64,000 bases of DNA from the NCBI GenBank assembly GCA_037349105.1, contig JAYJMM010000119.1, forward strand, positions 1,933,001-1,997,000. Direction: 5' to 3'. The notes below the pieces were generated by a model. That model was given only the letters and a program-made list of their open reading frames with translations, was not told the origin of the DNA and ran no database searches. The position numbers were made by a program, and so were the translations under genes. The stretch is from Limnomonas spitsbergensis (lineage: Eukaryota > Chlorophyta > Chlorophyceae > Chlamydomonadales). Within the stretch, counting starts at the first letter, position 1; every line of letters begins with the position of its first letter. This document shows positions 10,800 to 22,395 of this stretch, one piece after another.

Positions 10800-13700
10800 A
10801 TGGGTCAAGCTGCAAGCACATCTGCCACGGCCGTCATCGCCGCTGCCAAGCAAAAGGTGGCTTTCCTGCCACCACTGGGACCACCTAATCAGGTTCGTCC
10901 GTCCTAACACATGCGCCTGGGGGGAGATCCGATTTGTTTTCTTTGCCGGACATTCCTTTCTACACACGAGTTTGCAGATTCTGATCCGGTAGTTTGCATG
11001 CCTACGCGCCTTCCTGCAGGCGAACCCCAAGGTGTATATGGATATGGCTGTGCAAGGGCAGGCTCTCGGTCGCATCGTGATGGAGCTGAAGGCGGACGTG
11101 GTGCCCAAAACGGCGTGAGTGCATGCACGCATGCAGATCGCATTGAGAAAACGACAATCTTCAAGATCGTCATCCGATAGGGAAAAACTCCCTTGACCTC
11201 CCCTGGGTGTTCCTCAAGCCTAACTAGCTTGCTGGCATGCGGTCCCCTCCCTCTCCCCCTTCCCACACACCATGGTGTGCTTGCTGCTTGAGGCAAGACC
11301 TACATGGCACCTTATACGCCGATTGTCAACTGCAAGTGTATGCACATCTGATGCCACCCAGACAGCATGCAGGCTTCTGCCCGGATGCCCAGTGGCTGTC
11401 ACTGGCCCTCAGGCACCTTCTTGGGAGGCAGCTGATCGTTCAGCATTGGGCTGATGGGGTCAAAATCTTGACCGGCTGGTGACCCAGCACAGCTGAACGA
11501 CCCTGCTGTCCTTCGCCTCATTTGCTGATTTAGCTGAATCCTAACATAAGCACCCTGAAACATGCACTGCTGTGACAGTTGAAATAAATCCTTTGGAGCC
11601 GACAGGTCCGCCTATTCCCCACCCAAAGTAATAGACGGCCGATTACCACAAGAAATCTAGCTAGACCCCCACCCCATTAATGACATGGCTAATTGGCGCA
11701 ATGTGCATGGTCAGGGCTGGACCGTCACACTTTTTAAGAAAAAAGTGACTGCAATCCCACCCCTCTGCCGAGTGTCAGCTCTTGCTCCTCCCGCCATGCC
11801 TCTGGACCAGCCCTCAATGCCTTTGTGCAGCGGACTGCTACGTACTCCATGCCTCAACCTGGCTTTGATGCCTTTATGCAATTTACTGATGCCATCCAAC
11901 CTGCCTTATATGCCCACATGGAGTGCAATCCTGTTCTTACATGCTTGCCATCAAGGGTAGGATGGAGCGGCATGCGCCTCGCTCACTGGACGCCTTCAGA
12001 GACCCGCCCTGGATACCTCAACATAAAGGCCTGCGCCCCTCTCGCTGAGTGCACACAACATTTCTGCAGCAGTGCAAGAAATCAGCTGGACAGGAATTGA
12101 AGGCATGTGTCCCACTGTCCCACCCACCCACCCACCCGATGCCCTCACATGGCGACCTGTCGTCTCGCTCCCTTTTGTTGTGTGCAGTGAGAACTTCCTG
12201 CAGCTGTGCAAGAAGCCAGCTGGCCAGGGCTTCATGGCCTCCAAGTTCCACCGCGTGATCCCTAGCTTCATGTGCCAGGGCGGGTGAGAGAGGGAAGGCA
12301 GTGGAGATCAATGCATTACAGCAGGGGCAGCAAGTAGAGACCTGTTCCAACTCAATATGCCAGGGCAAGTAGGAGAGGGGAGACAGGGCTACAATGTTGA
12401 GGGCTCAGTGGGAATGACTCGACCTGTTTCAGCATTTTGTCTGAGTATCTGTTTCTCACATTGCCATCATGACTTAGGCATGCCCAGAAAAATACTGCTC
12501 TGACACTGTGGAAATGCGTCATGTGAAGACACTAGATGTGAAAAACAATGCTTACAGTTACTCCTCCTCTTGTTCCGCAGTGACTTCACCAGGGGCAATG
12601 GTGAGTGGCTTTTCAGCCCTGTTTGGCTTGATGCTGGGAGCTTCTGATGCCTGGCTGGCTGCTGATTCCTTCTGCTTTCTTGTCTGGGCTGCCCACAACT
12701 TGATTTCGACTCAATGCTTGTTGGCGAAATGCCACGGATTATTGTATTATATTACGGCCCCACTCAAATCGCTCTCACCTCGATGCAGGCACTGGTGGCA
12801 TGTCCATCTATGGTGAAAAGTTTGCAGATGAGAACTTCAGTGAGTTGGACTTGATGGAGGATCCATTGCTCTACATTTTTTGCTAGAATCTGACCTGTTA
12901 AAAGATCTGGCAGTACGTGTCCCTACCCGATAACGGCCATGCGAGCCATACCTATGGGGGACCGGCGGGCAGCCACTAATAGGCTCAATGGAACCAAGCC
13001 ATGACTGCCTACAGCCGTTGGCCCAAGCAGCAGCACTTGCTGCACCAGGCTTCCTTGGCCGTAGGCTGTGATGTGGCTGACATGTAGCAGAAGCGCGCTT
13101 CAATAAACGGCAGGACGTTTCCCCAGCCGATTGTAGTCTGAGATATGCTTGGGTCCTCTGTCAGCAAAAAGCATGCTGACCTCTTGTGAAAAAGTGTATG
13201 ATGCGAAATACTAATTACTGGCAGTGTACGAGGCCTTCCGTTTGGAAACATCCTCCAAAGCTGAACATGGCACCTCATACTTTTCTGCCTTCTCTCACAT
13301 TGCAGATCTGCGCCACCTGGGAGCGGGTGTGCTATCGTGAGTGCTGTGTCTGTATGGGTGCATTCATGCATTATAAGGGGTAGATGTCTGAAAATGAGGC
13401 ATGTGATTTCAGGCCCTGTGTTAGTAAAAATGCATTTTAAGGGTGCATGTTATTTCAGGTCCTGTGTTAGCGGATGCATTTAAGGGTGCATGAAATCAAC
13501 ATGAGCGGTTTAAGTTGGAAGACAATGGAATTTCGTCCTAACAATTTCATAGCATCTGATTAGCAAGCAGCTCTGATGGAAAAAGTATCTCAGCATGCTG
13601 GTGTCATCAGGCATGAACCAGCAGGCAGCTTCAAACCAGCCTATAATTGCCACATGCTCGTGTTGTCCACTAAGGCCATGCTGGTCATAAAGACACTTGC

Positions 13701-16049
13701 ATTGGGATGCACTTGTTGACCTGATGATTGGTCCCTGCTGCCTGACGTTGTTCCATCTTTGCACCTCTCTCAGAATGGCCAATTCAGGGCCTAACACAAA
13801 CGGGTCCCAATTCTTCCTCTGCACTGCCCCGGTGAGAATCGCCCTGGCTGTGTTGGATCTGCGGTATTGCATTGTTGGACTGAACCAGTTTGTCAACAAA
13901 CGTGTGATGCAAGTTAACTGTGTGCAGCCGGCGCAGCGGTCCGTTTATCCGGGTGGTTTCATAGCGCGACCTGATTTGCTTGGTTTGTCCCCATCCTGTT
14001 AACTGGGCCTGCTCAAGCATCTGCTTCCCAGTGACATGTCAAATCTACTAAAGCTAGAGTGGCAGCCTGTTGATCTTGTTTAGCTTGGGCTGATGAAACC
14101 TGGTTTTGCTCATATGATGGTGTCCTGCCGCTCTCTCCTGCTCAAGCATCAGCTTCCCAGTGACATGTCACATCCAGACTAGCAGCTTTTTTATCCTGCT
14201 TGAGCATCTGCTCCCCAGTGGCTTCAAGGGCAGAGCAAAAGTCCCACCCACCCAGTGGCTTCAAAGGCAGAGCAATAGTCCCACCCGCCCAGTGGCTTCA
14301 AGGGCAGAGCAATAGTCCCACCCGCCCAGTGGCTTCAAGGGCAGAGCAATAGTCCCACCCGCCCAGTGGCTTCAAGGGCAGAGCAATAGTCCCACCCGCC
14401 CAGTGGCTTCAAGGGCAGAGCAATAGTCCCACCCGCCCAGTGGCTTCAAGGGCAGAGCAATAGTCCCACCCGCCCAGTGGCTTCAAGGGCAGAGCAATAG
14501 TCCCACCCGCCCAGTGGCTTCAAGGGCAGAGCAATAGTCCCACCCGCCCAGTGGCTTCAAGGGCAGAGCAATAGTCCCACCCGCCCAGTGGCTTCAAGGG
14601 CAGAGCAATAGTCCCACCCGCCCAGTGGCTTCAAGGGCAGAGCAATAGTCCCTCCCGCCCAGTGGCTTCAAGGGCAGAGCAATAGTCCCACCCGCCCAGT
14701 GGCTTCAAGGGCAGGGCAATAGTCCCACCCGCCCAGTGGCTTCAAGGGCAGGGCAATAGTCCCACCCGCCCAGTGGCTTCAAGGGCAGGGCAATAGTCCC
14801 ACCCGCCCAGTGGCTTCAAGGGCAGAGCAATAGTCCCACCCGCCCAGTGGCTTCAAGGGCAGAGCAATAGTCCCACCCGCCCAGTGGCTTCAAGGGCAGA
14901 GCAATAGTCCCACCCGTTAATCTTGACTGCGCCCTTACTCCTTTCTTCCTGTTGACAGACCTCGTGGTTGGATGGCAAGCACGTCGTCTTTGGACAGGTG
15001 AGGGACTACAAGCTTGAGGGTGTGTGGCCACGGCAGCCTTTTGTTTGCCTTTCTGAATTTGAAGCATGTTGTGTACCTGTTGCGGGTTCATGATATTGGC
15101 TTCTGTTGTTGCTGTGATTCTGCCTCATGTGGACTGCGTGTGAGAAGTTGAGGGATCCCGGCTGACTTACCTTCTAAATTGCACTGCAGGTTATTGAGGG
15201 ATACGAAGTTGTCAAGGCAATGGGTGAGGCGCAGTCATGATGCATTTTTAGAGTGTCATTGTTTGCAAAAATACCTGTACGGTTATGATATAATCTCACT
15301 TAGATACCGGTTGTCTGTTATCGGTGCTATGTTTGTGTGTGCAGAGGCCTGCGGCTCTCGCAGCGGTACCACATCCTTCGAGCTGACAGTGGCAGACTGC
15401 GGCGAGCTGCCTGCAGGTGGGTGGCTGTGGAGATCGGGTCTCTTTCATGTGTACTGCGCCCTGGGTCTGAATTTTTTGGCGGCCTATGCTGTAGTGCCCC
15501 GTGGATTGCATGATACAAGTATGGTTGAGGCTGCATGGACTCCTGGCCCGTGCGATCCAATCTCTGTACATCTTTATGTGTGCCAGGCGCCGCCAAGGCT
15601 GCCGGAGCTGCAGTTGCCAAGGGCAGTGCCGCAGGAGCAATGCGCTCCATGAGCACTATTGCGAGCCGCACCCCCATGTTCGGACCCAAGCCCAGCAGCA
15701 GGTGTGCTCTGGGTTGCAAGGCCGATGCATGGGTGCCTAAGCAAGTTGCATGCAGCACATGCCCTATCATGGCCTCCTCAGCACTATGTATCTTGGCATG
15801 CAGAAGGGAGGATTGTATGCCGGGTAAATTCTTTGCTTGTCACGCAGCCCAGTGTGATTTCCATTTTATTTGTGTCAGCTTAGCAGCTTAGCTGTATGCC
15901 CCCTGATCTCTGCTCTGTCCTGGCGCAGGCAAATGAGGACCCTGGCCCCAGTGCGCCGAGCTGCTTCAAGCAACATCATCCGTGCCTGTGCCGTCACCAC
16001 TGCATCGAAGGGCCGTGTCCTGGCGAGGCCAACCATGAGGATGCTGTGA
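10800..16049 (+). CDS. Cyclophilin-type peptidyl-prolyl cis-trans isomerase
   Basis: Twelve exons with GT-AG borders: 10800-10892, 11020-11114, 12188-12283, 12581-12600, 12789-12839, 13306-13336, 13774-13831, 14959-14997, 15190-15223, 15345-15416, 15587-15701 and 15929-16049. The core matches cyclophilin A closely. [15 protein letters not shown] carries the catalytic Arg with the Phe and Gln of the active site; [15 protein letters not shown] carries the second Gln and Phe; [11 protein letters not shown] carries the Trp and His that bind proline and cyclosporin. It ends VADCGELP. All catalytic and drug-binding positions I can place are kept. A 31-residue N-terminal extension begins MGQAAS (Gly2 and Ser6, a possible myristoylation signal). 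A C-terminal extension of about 80 residues is Ala-rich, then basic ([20 protein letters not shown]), and matches no domain I know. Cyclophilins catalyse proline isomerisation during folding. TGTAA lies at 16177-16181, 128 nt after the stop. Confidence 0.95.
12950..13100. repeat. Dispersed intronic element, copy B
   Basis: Second copy of the element also found at 6000-6130 and 62030-62190. It has the GGGCAGCCACTA start, a CTTGCTGCACCAGGC core and an AGCAGAAGCGCGC tail. It lies within intron 5 of the cyclophilin gene (12840-13305). Confidence 0.65.
14200..14917. repeat. 37 bp minisatellite, about 19 copies, in cyclophilin intron 7
   Basis: Nearly perfect direct repeats of a 37 bp unit beginning GCCCAGTGGCTTCAAGGGCA, with a few single-base variants (AGAGC or AGGGC; CCACCC or CCTCCC). 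The array sits in the intron between exons 7 and 8. Just upstream are three looser copies of a seed containing CTGCTCAAGCATCTGCTTCC and CCAGTG (about 14008, 14140 and 14198), so the array seems to have grown from the last of them. Confidence 0.95.
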
Positions 16050-16450
16050 TCCCCTGGATAGATGCTGGGATATTCCATCGCATGTATTCTGTCGTAGGAT
16101 TGTGCTTGTATAGAAGCTGTGGCGGTGGGACAAACAATGCGCAGGAATTCCATCTCCGCTCCAAGGAAGCGTCAGCTGTAAACCCTGTTAAATGTTCCGT
16201 AAGCAGAGGCCTCTCTCAGAGTCTGGCCGTAAGGGTGGGTCATCCTTATTGATTCGCGGTGAGTGGTGGCCAAACTCTGGACCGCAAATTTCATGGGGTG
16301 CAGGGTTTGGGCTCAGTGGCCAGGATGGCTCGGCACTTAAAGGCCACAACCCGCTTCACTTATCATTACGTTGGCAAACTATTTCATCACGCAGTAGTAT
16401 ACTTCTCAATCACGAGTACCACCAGAGTCACGTTCTTGTAGACTAAACAA
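16050..16450. other. Cyclophilin 3' flank and VTC2 upstream region
   Basis: This holds the cyclophilin 3' end, with its TGTAA signal at 16177-16181, and then the presumed promoter of the VTC2 gene. No coding exon is seen. Confidence 0.5.
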
Positions 16451-16742
16451 ATGGCCACCAACGTATACGAGTCTTGTTAATGTCTGCCACGCTCACTTCT
16501 CTTATTCGCGGAAACAATCACCTCGGAGGCGGCCGAGGCAGCCCCATATCGAACGGCGGAAGCCCTTACGTGAGTGTGACATGAAACTCTCCCACAGCCG
16601 ACCGGTCATGGCATGCCAGCGGCCCCCAACAAATTTCCCGTTGTCGCTGACTTGTCGCCTGTCGCTTACTCGCTACTCCCCTGATCCCATCCTGCAGGAC
16701 CTCCTTCACGAAGCCAGTGGTGGACAGTATACTTTGTGGTAA
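16451..16742 (+). promoter_or_regulatory. Upstream ORFs in the VTC2 leader, the second one spliced
   Basis: A first short uORF (ATG 16451, stop TAA 16478-16480, 9 codons) ends so that its stop overlaps the next ATG at 16480. The second uORF runs 16480-16569, has a donor GTGAGT at 16570 and an acceptor CTGCAG ending at 16697, and continues 16698-16742 to TAA. Spliced, it encodes 44 residues with SPYDLLHEASGG across the junction and ends YTLW. Its stop is 92 nt before the VTC2 start. Land-plant VTC2/GGP mRNAs carry a conserved uORF that mediates repression by ascorbate. Whether this peptide is its counterpart is inference. Confidence 0.55.
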
Positions 16743-16834
16743 CGAAACGGCACAGCAACAGCTGCCGCCCTACATCCTTCAACCTTGCAGAACAGTGATT
16801 TAAGCTACATAAGCGTTACATACTAATCAGCATC

Positions 16835-19382
16835 ATGGCAATCTACATCAAGCGTGTACAAACTGTGATGAGCCTGTCACAGCTGAGCAGTGAGAAGAAC
16901 TTCGTCGCGGCTGAGGAATTTGGACCCATGTCACCGGTGTCCAAGTGCCCAGGCCGTAATATGCCTTCTTACTGCTACGCCGCGCGGCCCCCTTCCAAGT
17001 TGAAATACCGCCGCGTCAACTCCGAGGTGGCCCTCGCCATCATGCCGTCCGACGAGCAAAGGTGAGAAGAGAAAGAGAGAGCAAGTCAAAAGAGGCAACG
17101 ATATCATCCAATTAGCAGCTTAGCTGACACCTACATCTGAAACGTAACTGCTGCTTCGAAATTCAAATTTGAAACATGTCCCAGCTGAACATAGTTAGGC
17201 CTCATGTGCAGGGCTTCCCTCTCACGCATGGACTGTTCACACACATTAGCAAATACCAGAATGCTTTGTACTTCAGAAGTCAAATTTTGAATCCTGCCTC
17301 CTGACTTTTTGCCCATGCAGACTTAGCCCCAGTGAGTCCAGTCTCAGCCTCTCTGACCTGTGCGAGATGCCTGACAGCCCAACAGCCGCCATACTACAGA
17401 TGCAGCAGCAGGTGGTCCCTTTCGACGAGGATGAAACCCCGCTAGCTCCCGCGCCCGGCGCCCCACATCTCTCCGGCGATGGCAGCCTGCTAGATACAGT
17501 CCTGACGGCAATGTGGGACGAGTGTGCTGCAGACGGACTGTTCCGCTATGATCTATCCGGCTGCTCCACAAAGCTGGTACCCGGCAAGCTTGGCCTGGTT
17601 GCGCAGCTCAACCTGGGACGTGCAACAATGAAAAGGCCAACTGAGTTCCGTGTGGACCAGGTAGGCTTTTGTTCATAGCGGCCAGCGCAGTCTTTTTTTC
17701 AAGTCTTGATGATTCAGACTGAATGCCCCTCAACTCTTTGTGTTCATTAAGACTCTTGCGCTGATCCTATCACTACCTGTGCATATCCACATGCTGACAG
17801 GATGGTGGTCAGGCTGACTAGGATTCTGCTTCATCACCCTGCCTAAATCCCATGCCACCCATCCATCGCGCCCCTCCTTGCCCTCAGGTATGCCAGCCGT
17901 TTGACGAGGGCAAGTTCAATTTCAAGAAGGCCTACATGCGTGAGGTGCTGTTCCTCTTTGAGCCTGCCGCTGTGGTGGCTGGCGCTGGCTACAGCAGCAG
18001 CGACGACTCGGCCTCCAACAGCGATGCGCCCGCCCGCGTCTCACACATTGTCGAGTCCGCCGCGTGTGGCGACAGTCCGAACCTAGTTATCATCAACGTG
18101 AGCCCCATCGAGTATGGCCATGTGCTCCTGGTGCCGCGGGTGCTGGACAACTTGCCTCAGCTCGTCGATGCGACAACAGTAGAGCTGGCGCTCCATTTTG
18201 CTATGGAGGCGGAAAATGGGTGCATGCGCGTCGGCTACAACTCTTTGGGGGCTTATGCCACCATCAACCACTTGCACTTCCAGGTGATTTGAGCTCAACC
18301 CCAATTTGCTCTTTCCAGTGCCTCTGGATGCCTGCACATCATGACCGCTAATACTGAAACAAGGTGGATTAGGGCTGTGTTCCAATGTCGTCCGTTCCAA
18401 TGACTGTACTGTATCATCTGAAGCCCCCAAATTTGAATATCATGAATTCCAGCGGATGTGTTGAAATGCAATCCAAAGTATCTCATCCTGTCCCCTCTCC
18501 TAATGCCTGCAGGCCTATTACCTGGACGCCGACCTGCCCTGCGAGAGTGCAGCAACCTCGCCCCTGCTGATCGCAGCTGCGGCCGTGCCCTGCTCCAAGC
18601 GACGCAGATCAGCCGAGGTGGTGCAGATCAGTCGCCTAGTTGGCTATCCCGTCAATGGCTTTGTGGTTGAGGTGGATGAGGCGGTCGCAGTGGCTGATGG
18701 GATTCTGGAGATGGCTGCTGTGGTCGGACGCGCCTGCGAGCAGATGCAGGCTGCCAACATCCCACACAACGTCCTCATCACTGCCAGGGGGAGGCGTGTG
18801 TTTATCTGGCCCCAGGTGTGTGGTGGCAATAGTTATCAAGCACCGACTTCCGTCACTTATGTAGTTGTTGGCAACAGGTTCAGAGGTCTGACTCGAGTCT
18901 GTGAAGAGAGGTTGAGGGCTTCAAACCTTGGGTTTCTCTAGGGCTTGGAACTGACGAAGTATAGCTGGGAGACACAGACCAGCCTCGACCTTGCTCATGG
19001 CTGACACTTCCTACTGGCTGAGACTGTCTGCTTACTCTCCAGTCTCCACTCCCTCTTGCTCTGCGCCTTTTAATAAAATTTATGTTATTATTCTGCGACT
19101 CTGTCCTTGACTCTCCTCTGTGTCTTCTTGACCGTGCAGTGCTTTGCTGAGAAGCAGGCCCAGGGCCTACTGCCCGAGTCTGTCCTGGACACTGGCGTTA
19201 ATCCTGCGGTGTTCGAGATCGCCGGTCACATGCTGCTCAAGCGCCAGGAGGACTATGATGAGCTGGCGGGGGATGAGGTGGCGCTGACGGCGCTGCTGAT
19301 GGAGGCGTCGTTGCCAGAGGAGAGGTTTGCGCAGGTGGCGCATATGTGCTTTGGGCAGCCTAAGGGCAGCAAGGCTGTTTGA
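16835..19382 (+). CDS. VTC2: GDP-L-galactose phosphorylase (VTC2/GGP)
   Basis: Five exons: 16835-17061, 17321-17660, 17888-18283, 18513-18815 and 19140-19382. They join in phase to 502 residues. The enzyme transfers GMP from GDP-L-galactose to phosphate, the committed step of the plant Smirnoff-Wheeler ascorbate pathway. Clear family blocks are: FRYDLSGCSTKLVPGKLGLVA; KRPTEFRVDQVCQPFDEGKF; NVSPIEYGHVLLVPRVLDNL; YNSLGAYATINHLHFQ; NIPHNVLITARGRRVFIWPQ; and CFAEKQAQG...NPAVFEIAGHMLLKR. NHLHF is the HIT-type motif containing the catalytic histidine. It spans the exon 3/4 border: exon 3 ends with LHFQ and exon 4 starts AYYL. A Ser/Asp-rich insert (about residues 215-232) is not typical of land-plant enzymes. 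A TGTAA signal stands at 19830-19834. Confidence 0.97.
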
Positions 19383-20793
19383 GGCATACTTCTTGACGTG
19401 ACGCATTGTAGGGTGGGTTTGATGCGTGCTTGTTTGTTGCTTAGTTACGGAAGCTTCAACAGTTGTTAGGTCACACTTACGGTGTTTCGTTGATTGTGTA
19501 CACTATTTATTTTGATGACGGATCATTCATCTAGCTCCTGTCTTTTTATTCCTTGCCTAGCCCTCATGGGCGGCATGATTCAGAATGTGCTTTTATTGCT
19601 GCTGTGCCATTCAGTTGGGGGGGGGGGTAGATGATTAGTTGGTCACACATACGAGAGGCGTGATGCACGATATATTGCTTTGTGTGACTGGAGATTATTT
19701 TTCCAATACTTGATCCTTTCGAAGGCTTTCATTGTTCCATTTTCTTGTGCAGAGTTTGCTGACCACAGAACATGTTGTGACACATTGTCTGTGAATAAAT
19801 CGAATAATATGTGATATGTACAATTGCATTGTAATGGCTTTTAACCAGGATGCAAATCATCTGAGACCTGTGACTCTGTGAGACATGACAAGTAGATAAA
19901 TGTGGTTATGAATTAGTTGCAGGTGACTTAGGACACGAAGATCTATCTTGAGTGTAACTGCCCCACCCTCAACCTGCACTGTAAAACTGTCACACTGTTA
20001 ACAAATCGATAGTGCTAAACATGGGGATACCAGATCTTACGCTGTTGCTGTGAGAGACTTTGTCTCCAACCTTGCGGATCAACTCCGAAGAAAAAGGTAA
20101 TCATGTTGTCATGAGCTACAAAACACGATAAGTTGTAAACTTACTGCCCAATCCTTGCTGATGCTACGAACATATATTGGAATGAAAAGTGACCACTTTG
20201 GCGTGTAGGAGGTCAAGATGAGTAGTTGGGGAAGAAATGGGTCCACCAAACACCAGCCAGGCCAGTTACAATGTATATTAGGGAAAAGGATAAATCACAT
20301 GATTGCTCATATCACCATACAGTATGCCTTGAACATAACAAAAATCAGTTCACTGCCGCGTCACAAACACTTGTCTCTGTCATATGCTCATATTATCATG
20401 ACAATGGTGTCACAGCTCACTACAACAATGTTTTGTGAAGTGTTTATATGATGCTTTGTTCGTCCGTGAGCGCTCACAAGCATAGACAGGGAAAAGGTGC
20501 AGCCACAAGCGCGAACAAGACAACACAAACAACTTCTGGCCAAACAGATTAATTTTCAGTCGAGCATTAGTTCCGTCTTTCATATGATCCATCTTCTTTG
20601 ATTTTACCTACAATCTTTCATTCGAGGTACGACTTATTATCGCCATCTTTTATCCCAGCTGCCATCGGGGCTGCCATCTCACATTATCACCATCTTTGAT
20701 GCTGACTGGCGTCTTTCATCCCGGCAGCCAACACTTTAGGCCGCCATGCATCAGCCTAACACTAGCTAAATGCGAACTTTCTTACCCAGTGCC
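19383..20793. other. VTC2 3' region and AT-rich intergenic DNA
   Basis: The VTC2 3' UTR probably ends soon after TGTAA at 19830. The rest is AT-richer than its surroundings, with only short chance ORFs, and I see no gene in it. Confidence 0.5.
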
Positions 20794-20899
20794 CAGACCC
20801 AGGAGGTGGTCACCCCCACCAGCAACACACTTGATCAAGTGTCTTGTGGCTTGACAAGTGTCACTGGCAGGGGTGACAACTGACACCCCCCTGGGTCTG
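20794..20899. mobile_element. Small palindromic MITE-like element
   Basis: Ends are perfect 10 bp inverted repeats (CAGACCCAGG...CCTGGGTCTG). The inner parts also pair loosely (GGTCACCCC against GGGGTGACAA), and the centre ACTTGATCAAGT is a palindrome. Total length is 106 bp with no ORF. No target duplication is apparent. Confidence 0.55.
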
Positions 20900-22120
20900 A
20901 TCACGAATAATGTGTTTGGGGCAGCAACCTGCTGGAGCCTATTTCACATTTACGCAATCACACAATGCATTGCATGCAACTGCAGCTGTTGCTGACACTG
21001 GCCCACGCGACTAGGCGATGTATAGTTGCAAAAACCACCTAATGATCGATTATAATTTTTACGGTGAAAGTGGCAAATTATCACCCTCCACGAAGATAAC
21101 ACTACGCATTGCATGTGCCGTTCTCAGGACATGTTGCAAGTTCGTAAGCGAGTACACATTGCAAGCACCACTACACACTGCATGGCTGCAGCCCTGCTCC
21201 CATGCACAACGGCAACACAACGCTGTACGAGCCTTGCGGGTCGGCCACCGTCGGCTGGACCGCCCACACCGTTTGCACCACCGTGGTGCACTCGATGGGC
21301 ACAGGGACATCCCCTCTTACCCTACACTGCGTGCGGAACTGGGATTCGTGAAGTGGCTGCATGGACGGGCCCAACGAGGCATCTGTCTCACTGAGGGGCG
21401 GGAGTTCGGTCATGACACCGTGCTTCTGCATCATTTCCGTGATGTCGATTGTGTAATGGAACATCAGGCCAGACTCCATAGGCTGCACAAACTGCACGGC
21501 GACGAACGGCCCGTACGTCACCACATCGTCCCCCTGGGCCATGAACATAACATCCACGTCGAAGTAGGACGCATTCAGTGCAGCCTCGGCCGACGTCGTG
21601 CTACTGACGTACAGGAACCAGCGGCATATCGTCTGGACCGTAGAGCTGAAGCAAGCGTGCGTACATTGCGCTCGGGTCGGGCCCGTCCGCGATCTCCGGG
21701 TATGTGTACCTTAAGTCCTCCACTTTCCTCACCCGGGTTGCCGTGTATGATTCCCCGTTATCGTCTTGGATCGGGTAAAGCGGGGTGTCTTCGTCATTCA
21801 CTTGCCCTCCTTCGTACATGAAAGTTCCAGTCAAGGAGATACCGGGCACCATGTACACATTGGGGTGCATGGCCTGCATGTAGATAAAACGAGCATGGAT
21901 GGAGCAGCTTCAGCAACATTAGCCATTCAAACACTCGTTATAATAGTTCGATGGGTAGAATGATAAAACAACCTGATATCCACAAGTATTTAACCAAGGC
22001 CAAGGCCCGTCTTGTGACTAAAAAAACCTCCCGACCCGCCCTGAAACCTGAACCCAACTTCACATTGCGCAATCCATCCCTGTGATCTGAGAGTCTACGC
22101 CCAGAGAGTATAAAAGGATA

Positions 22121-22395
22121 AGGGTCTTTGGGTTATAAATCAGAGAACCTCCCCTCCCTGCCGCTCCCGTTATGCTTAAATCCCACCTGGTACATGACTA
22201 CATGGCAATCAGCCGGTCGACATTTGCATGACAGATGCAGGAAAAATGCCGGCTCATATGGGACTTTGGGTTATAAATCTGAACTCTTGAACAGAGAACC
22301 TCCCCTCCCTGCCATTCCCGTTATGCTTTAGTCCCACCTGGTACATGGCAATCAGCCGGACGACATTCCAATAATGCAGGGAAAATATCATAGGC
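22121..22395. repeat. Tandem duplication of the CuB exon end and donor
   Basis: Two copies of ~130 bp (22121-22250 and 22258-22395) contain, on the minus strand, the end of the tyrosinase CuB exon (VDRLIAMYQ), the donor CAG|GTGGGA and intron sequence. The copy at 22121-22250 still encodes the histidine pair and Asn-Val-Asp-Arg, but is interrupted by a 4 nt insertion (CTGT) and an 8 nt insertion. The other copy has HY for HH and a Val for the Asp. Confidence 0.75.

Noticed and set aside
14200..14917. CRISPR-like array of regular repeats
   Set aside because: The units are directly adjacent without unique spacers, and the array lies in a nuclear intron; it is a minisatellite.
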